The notes under the pieces were generated by a model. That model did no database searches, had not been told where the DNA came from, and saw only the letters and a program-made list of their open reading frames with translations. Shown here piece by piece: positions 5,889-10,184 of a stretch of 10,184 nt of DNA (position 1 is the first letter of the stretch; the number at the start of each line of letters is the position of its first letter). This stretch comes from DATKCJ01 sp035513275 (GTDB taxonomy: Bacteria > Verrucomicrobiota > Verrucomicrobiia > Opitutales > Opitutaceae): the NCBI GenBank assembly GCA_035513275.1, contig DATKCJ010000177.1:1-10184 (forward strand), in the 5' to 3' direction. Position numbers and translations under genes: made by a program.

Positions 5889-8800
5889 TGGTTTCCTGTC
5901 TCGCCCGTTGCTCCTGGCCGTGGCGCTCGGCATCGCGGGGCAAGCGCCTGGTTACGTGTTCCTCCTGGACGAGACGAACTGCGTGAGTACCTGGCCTGCG
6001 GGAACGATTCCGCTTCAAGTGAAACTCGCCACGACACCAACGCTCACCGACGGCTCGAACTACCGCTCGAGCGTCATCGCCGCGATGGCCAGTTGGAATG
6101 TTCACCTCGGCACTGTTCAGTTCGCCGGCAACGGAGCCGCACCGAGCGCTTACGCGATCGGTGACGGAATCAGCGAGATCGCGATGGACACCGAGCTCGA
6201 GGTTGAGGAGGAGAGATTTCCGTTTGATGCATACACGCTCGCAATAACGATTTCTTACGAAGAGGCCAATTTCGTCCGCGAGTCAGACATCATCTTCAAC
6301 TCCAACCACGAATGGGACTCGTTCAGAGGCGGACAATTCGGTGCGAAGCACGACATTCGCCGTGTGGCTGCACACGAACTCGGGCATGTGCTCGGACTGG
6401 GTCACCCAGACGAGGCGGATCCGCCGCAATATGGCGCCGTCCTCATGCACAGCGTTGTCCTCTACGGACCTTCCATTGAGGGACCGCAGCAGGATGACAT
6501 CGCGGGCGCCCAAGCACTCTACGGCGCTCCCGGCTTTGTTCCGCAAAACGACAACTTTCTCTCGGCTGAGAACGTCGCCCTCACCGCATTCAACGAAACT
6601 GCCGTGATGCTCGGCACAAATGTCGCGGCGACGAGCGAGGCGGGCGAACCGCAGCTTGATGTCGACGACCCCGGGGGGCGGACGGTCTGGTGGAAGTGGA
6701 CGGCGACCAGCAGCGGCATCGTAACCCTGACGACAGCCGGAAGTAATTTCGACACGTTGCTTGGGGCCTATACGGGGACTTCAGTTGGTTCACTCACGCA
6801 ACGGGCACTGAACGATGACGTCGAGTCCGGTGTCATCCGGCATAGCGCGATCACGTTCAACGTCGACTTTGGCACGACCTATTACCTCGCGGTCGACGGC
6901 TGGGGCGGGCGGGTCGGGACGATACAATTGAACATGTCGTTCGCCCTCGACCCAGAACGCGCGCCCCCGACTTTCTCGAGCCGTCCGTTCGCTCGAAACG
7001 CAATCGTCGGGCAGGCAACGGTGCTTGCGTTCGAAGTGGAGAGCCAGTTTCCGGTGAGTTTTTCATGGACGAAGAACGGAGTGCCGCTTTCGAGCCAGAC
7101 GACTGGCACTCTTGCTTTAGCATCGGCCGCGACGCACGACAGCGGGATCTTCGAGGTCGTCGCGACAAGCATCCACGGGGCGACGCGATCGTTGGCTCGA
7201 TTGAAAGTCGTTCATGATGACATGACTGCGGTCGTCTGGCGCCAGGGGTATTTGGCCGCGTCAGCTATTCCCGTCGGAATGGGAAGCCTGCTCGCCGTTT
7301 CCGCGGGGGGTGATCATGTGCTCGTGGTGAAAGCAGATGGGACAGTTGCGGCATGGGGTGACAATTACAGACGTCAATTGGACGTGCCCGTGGGGTTGTC
7401 GGATGTCGTCGAGGTCGCCGCTGGAACGGAGTTCAGTCTGGCGCTGCGTGTCGATGGCAAGGTGTTTGCCTGGGGAGACGTCATGCACGGCGGAGGTGCA
7501 ACTGAAGCTCGCGTGATACCGCCGGCAGATCTCGACCAAGTGATCTCGATCGCCGCGCACGGCAAATGGGCGATGGCCCTTCGTGCCGATGGGAGCGTGG
7601 TCACATGGGGCGAGATGGTAGGGTTCAAACCCGACAACATCGGCGTTGCGTATGCGGTTTCCGCAGGTCCGGCGCACGGACATGCAATCCGGCGGGATGG
7701 AAGCGTGGTGAGTTGGGGGGATTACTCCGGGGATGGTTATCCGACTCCGGCCGGCGTGGGTTCTTTGAGTGCGATTTCGGCGGGAGGCACACTTGCCGCT
7801 GGTCACAGCGTGGCGCTCCGGCGTGACGGAACGGTAGCGGCATGGGGATACAACTACTACGGCCAAACCAATGTGCCAGCAGGGTTGACAGATGCCGTAG
7901 GAGTGGCGGCCGGTGGCACCTTCAGTCTCGCACTCAGAAGCAATGGAAAAGTGATCGGGTGGGGAACAGGGTTCCTGGGCGCGCTCGAAATACCTCCCGA
8001 ATTAGAAGAGGCCGTGTCGATTTCCGCCGGCTACAATTTCGGAGTAGCGCTGGTGCGGTCCCAACCGCCTGCGATCGTCATCAATCCGGCGGACACTGTC
8101 GTTCAAGTGGCAGACACAGTCTCCCTGACGGTCGGCGCGACTGGTTCGCGTGATCTTTTCTATCAATGGAAGAAGAACGGAACGAACCTAACGGACAGCG
8201 AACGGATGACGGGTTCTTTGACCGACACACTTCGTATTGCGTCGGCTTTGACCGGCGACACGGGTGACTACTTGGTCGAAGTCACGAATCTGGCAGGCGT
8301 GGCGGAGTCGACACCGGCTCGACTGACAGTGCTCAGCCCGCCGGAGATCATTCACCGTTCTCCAAGCCGACTGGTGCACGAAGGCGAGGAAGTGTCGTTC
8401 TCAGTCAGCGTTGGTGGCGGTGGTCCGTTCACCTTCAGTTGGAGCCACAATCGCCGACTCATTGAAGGTGCGACAAATTCGTCGATCTTGATTGGAGGCG
8501 CTACGATCGCGGACGCCGGTTACTATGAGGTGACGATCACCAATTCTGAAGGTGGCGCATCAACCGGTGTATTCTACCTAACCGTGGCAATCGATGAGCC
8601 CTCGATCGTATCATGGGGAAACCCGCCTGCCGCCACTCCGACGATCGGGGGTCCGATCGCAGCGATTTCGTGCGACACGTTCGCGGTGGCGTTGAAAGGC
8701 GACGGAACGGTGGTCGCCTGGGGTGACAACGGGTATGGTCAGGCAACGGTTCCGGCCGGGTTGGTCGATGCAGTCGCGGTCTCTGCGGGAAGCGAATTCG

Positions 8801-10184
8801 CGATCGCGTTGAAATCCGACGGAACTGTTCTCGGATGGGGGAGGAACGACGCTGGTCAAGCAACGCCACCGCCTGGACTCGGTGACGTGGTGGCAGTCTC
8901 CGCCGGCCTGAATCACGCGTTGGCTCTCAAGGCGAACGGCTCGGTGGTGGCGTGGGGCGATCCTTACGAGGGAAACACCGTCGTGCCAGCGGGACTGAGG
9001 GGAGTGGTTGCCGTCGAGGCTGGAAACACCATCAGCTTTGCGCTGAAATCCGACGGCACAATCGTCACTTGGGGATTCAATGGCTACTTGGAGCCATACC
9101 CACCTGTCGGGTTGTCCAATGTGGTTGGTGTAGCGAGTGGCTCCTCTCAGCATCTCGCCTTGAAAAGCGATGGAACAGTCGTCACCTGGGGATTTGCATA
9201 CGGAGAGGACACAAGCGCTCCGGCGGGCCTTTCGAATGTCGACGCGGTGGCCGCTGGCTACGGATTCGATCTCGCGCTTACCTCAGGTGGACGGGTCGTG
9301 GGCTGGGGGGCGAACAGTTACGGCGAGGCGACTCCTCCGGAAGGCTTGAGCACAGTGGTTGCGATAGCGGCCGGTAGAAATTGGGGCTTGGCTCTCACGC
9401 GGCTGGAGCTTCCGAAAATTCTCGCCCAGCCGCCGGAAGTAGCCGTCGTGACCGGGGACATCGCACAATTGTCAGTGTCAGTGAGCGGTTCCATTCCGAT
9501 GGCTTTCCAGTGGCGGAAGAACGGTGTTATCCTGGTGGACGGCAATGGCATCTCAGACGCGACTTCGCCGACATTGTGGATTGATCCGGTGAAGGGATCA
9601 GACGCGGGGCAATACGATGTCGTGATTTCCAATCCAGCCGGATCACTGGTTTCCGCCCCGATGACCTTGAATGTCACCTTATCGCCCGTCTTCACGACTC
9701 GACCGCTCTCGCGCTTGGTTGCTGCAGGAGAAGCAGTGACCTTCGCGGCTCTGGCGATTGACTCTGAGGATGTCCATTATCAATGGCGGCGCCACGGTCG
9801 CGACATTCCCGGCGCAACCAGCCCGACGCTGACACTCTCCTCGGTGTCATACCCGGACGGCGGCTATTACGAAATCGTTGCGAGCAATTCAGCCGCAGCT
9901 TCTCGATCAGTGTTTCATCTCGATGTCGGTCCGGTCGGTGGTCCGGGGCTGTCCATTGCGCCTTGGGGGGAGTCTCCAGACAACGGGTTTGGTCCTACGA
10001 ATGTCCCGTCAGGGCTGGGCGATGTCGTGGGAATGGCATCGGGATCGCGGCACTCGCTTGCGCTTCAGGCCGGCGGAACTGTTGCCGCGTGGGGAGAGGA
10101 TTCGGGCGGATCGACCAAGGTTCCAACCGGGTTGTCGGAAGTAGTGCAGGTCGCAGCGGGTGAGCATCACTCGCTGGCTCTTCT
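5878..10184 (+). CDS. Giant secreted matrixin-type metalloprotease with Ig-like and RCC1 propeller modules (3' end beyond window)
   Basis: The frame from ATG 5878 has no stop through 1435 complete codons and leaves the window. Layout by residue: signal peptide about 1-25; matrixin (M10-like) domain about 26-218 with HELGHVLGLGH (zinc ligands His166, His170, His176; catalytic Glu167), Met-turn Met190 in VLMHS and DDIAGAQALYG (206-216); PPC-like beta-sandwich about 224-352; Ig-like about 362-445; RCC1 block 1 about 450-726; Ig-like 729-819 and 821-904; RCC1 block 2 about 908-1174; Ig-like 1178-1266 and 1268-1350; RCC1 block 3 from about 1356. All active-site residues are present, so it should be a working zinc protease. 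The propellers and Ig domains probably bind a surface or substrate. The Ig domains lack the usual cysteine pair, which is common in bacteria. The C-terminal anchoring or secretion signal lies outside the window. The gene looks less GC-rich, by eye, than those on the left. Confidence 0.95.
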   Translation, partial: MRSSGFLSRPLLLAVALGIAGQAPGYVFLLDETNCVSTWPAGTIPLQVKLATTPTLTDGSNYRSSVIAAMASWNVHLGTVQFAGNGAAPSAYAIGDGISEIAMDTELEVEEERFPFDAYTLAITISYEEANFVRESDIIFNSNHEWDSFRGGQFGAKHDIRRVAAHELGHVLGLGHPDEADPPQYGAVLMHSVVLYGPSIEGPQQDDIAGAQALYGAPGFVPQNDNFLSAENVALTAFNETAVMLGTNVAATSEAGEPQLDVDDPGGRTVWWKWTATSSGIVTLTTAGSNFDTLLGAYTGTSVGSLTQRALNDDVESGVIRHSAITFNVDFGTTYYLAVDGWGGRVGTIQLNMSFALDPERAPPTFSSRPFARNAIVGQATVLAFEVESQFPVSFSWTKNGVPLSSQTTGTLALASAATHDSGIFEVVATSIHGATRSLARLKVVHDDMTAVVWRQGYLAASAIPVGMGSLLAVSAGGDHVLVVKADGTVAAWGDNYRRQLDVPVGLSDVVEVAAGTEFSLALRVDGKVFAWGDVMHGGGATEARVIPPADLDQVISIAAHGKWAMALRADGSVVTWGEMVGFKPDNIGVAYAVSAGPAHGHAIRRDGSVVSWGDYSGDGYPTPAGVGSLSAISAGGTLAAGHSVALRRDGTVAAWGYNYYGQTNVPAGLTDAVGVAAGGTFSLALRSNGKVIGWGTGFLGALEIPPELEEAVSISAGYNFGVALVRSQPPAIVINPADTVVQVADTVSLTVGATGSRDLFYQWKKNGTNLTDSERMTGSLTDTLRIASALTGDTGDYLVEVTNLAGVAESTPARLTVLSPPEIIHRSPSRLVHEGEEVSFSVSVGGGGPFTFSWSHNRRLIEGATNSSILIGGATIADAGYYEVTITNSEGGASTGVFYLTVAIDEPSIVSWGNPPAATPTIGGPIAAISCDTFAVALKGDGTVVAWGDNGYGQATVPAGLVDAVAVSAGSEFAIALKSDGTVLGWGRNDAGQATPPPGLGDVVAVSAGLNHALALKANGSVVAWGDPYEGNTVVPAGLRGVVAVEAGNTISFALKSDGTIVTWGFNGYLEPYPPVGLSNVVGVASGSSQHLALKSDGTVVTWGFAYGEDTSAPAGLSNVDAVAAGYGFDLALTSGGRVVGWGANSYGEATPPEGLSTVVAIAAGRNWGLALTRLELPKILAQPPEVAVVTGDIAQLSVSVSGSIPMAFQWRKNGVILVDGNGISDATSPTLWIDPVKGSDAGQYDVVISNPAGSLVSAPMTLNVTLSPVFTTRPLSRLVAAGEAVTFAALAIDSEDVHYQWRRHGRDIPGATSPTLTLSSVSYPDGGYYEIVASNSAAASRSVFHLDVGPVGGPGLSIAPWGESPDNGFGPTNVPSGLGDVVGMASGSRHSLALQAGGTVAAWGEDSGGSTKVPTGLSEVVQVAAGEHHSLAL
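6373..6405 (+). other. Zinc-binding catalytic motif of the matrixin domain
   Basis: These codons spell HELGHVLGLGH, the HExxHxxGxxH motif of metzincin proteases (residues 166-176), followed by Pro-Asp. The Met-turn Met190 lies 14 residues after the last zinc histidine, as expected in matrixins. Confidence 0.95.
7225..8055 (+). repeat. RCC1 block 1, seven blades (irregular)
   Basis: Six ALRxDGxVxxWG repeats follow an opening half-repeat (AVVWRQG). The conserved tryptophans are at residues 454, 493, 532, 577, 613, 656 and 695, with spacings 39, 39, 45, 36, 43 and 39. The block ends with a lone FGVALV strand. Seven tryptophan strands with a split first/last repeat fit a closed seven-bladed propeller. 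The unequal spacing suggests small loop insertions or deletions since duplication. Confidence 0.85.
8599..9399 (+). repeat. RCC1 block 2, seven blades with exact 39-residue period
   Basis: The block opens with SIVSWG and ends with WGLALT. Tryptophans of the WG motif fall at residues 913, 948, 987, 1026, 1065, 1104 and 1143; after the first interval, every spacing is exactly 39 residues (117 bases). The repeat pattern is ALKSDGTVVxWGxNxYGxAxxPxGLxxVVAVxAG. The copies differ at the DNA level, so they are not recent duplicates. Confidence 0.9.
9943..10184 (+). repeat. RCC1 block 3, cut by window end
   Basis: A third block starts with LSIAPWG (Trp1363) after the fifth Ig-like domain. It continues with SLALQAGGTVAAWG (Trp1405) and the start of another repeat (HHSLAL) at the edge. 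If it matches blocks 1 and 2, about five more blades lie downstream. Confidence 0.85.

Noticed and set aside
8611..9153. Minus-strand open frame of 180 codons opposite RCC1 block 2
   Set aside because: It is antisense to regular coding repeats. Its apparent repeats mirror the 117-base period of the sense strand.
8680..9384. Regular 117-base repeats as a possible CRISPR or non-coding tandem array
   Set aside because: The period is a whole number of codons, the frame is open throughout, and the repeats encode conserved RCC1 motifs.

Overview
The window is GC-rich, densely coding bacterial DNA. No rRNA, tRNA, CRISPR array, transposase or integrase was seen. The style of the secreted proteins suggests Verrucomicrobiota, possibly near Opitutales. 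These include the C-terminal RLINLSTRG...VEVYE modules, DxDxDG(L)PN...E calcium loops, a matrixin protease fused to RCC1 and Ig-like modules, and a pseudopilin-tail-like lipoprotein. This assignment is inferred from remembered family patterns and was not tested by a search.

Left half (1-4460): all genes are on the minus strand and closely spaced, so they may form one transcription unit. In transcription order they are a four-helix membrane protein of unknown role (3918-4460), a two-CBS-domain protein (3428-3871), a full-length divergent GreA/GreB-family factor (2920-3399), a 937-residue secreted sialidase-like/BNR protein (101-2914), and the start of a possible further gene leaving the window (1-86).

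Middle (4461-4720): a divergent intergenic region. It holds a purine-rich tract with four GTGARA hexamers and a cluster of three small GC-rich hairpins that looks like a dispersed repeat.

Right half (4721-10184): all genes are on the plus strand. A small lipoprotein (4721-5104) is followed by an inverted repeat. Then come an exported protein of unknown function (5241-5888) and, overlapping it by 11 bases behind a good Shine-Dalgarno site, a giant secreted matrixin-type metalloprotease gene. That last gene starts at 5878 and is still open at the window end, at least 1435 codons later. It encodes a zinc-protease head, a PPC-like beta-sandwich, and alternating Ig-like domains and RCC1-type propellers. 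It is the main feature of the window.

The two clusters share a theme of export and beta-propeller surface proteins, but nothing in the sequence ties them into one pathway. The overlapping pair at 5241 and 5878 is the one place where joint function is strongly suggested.
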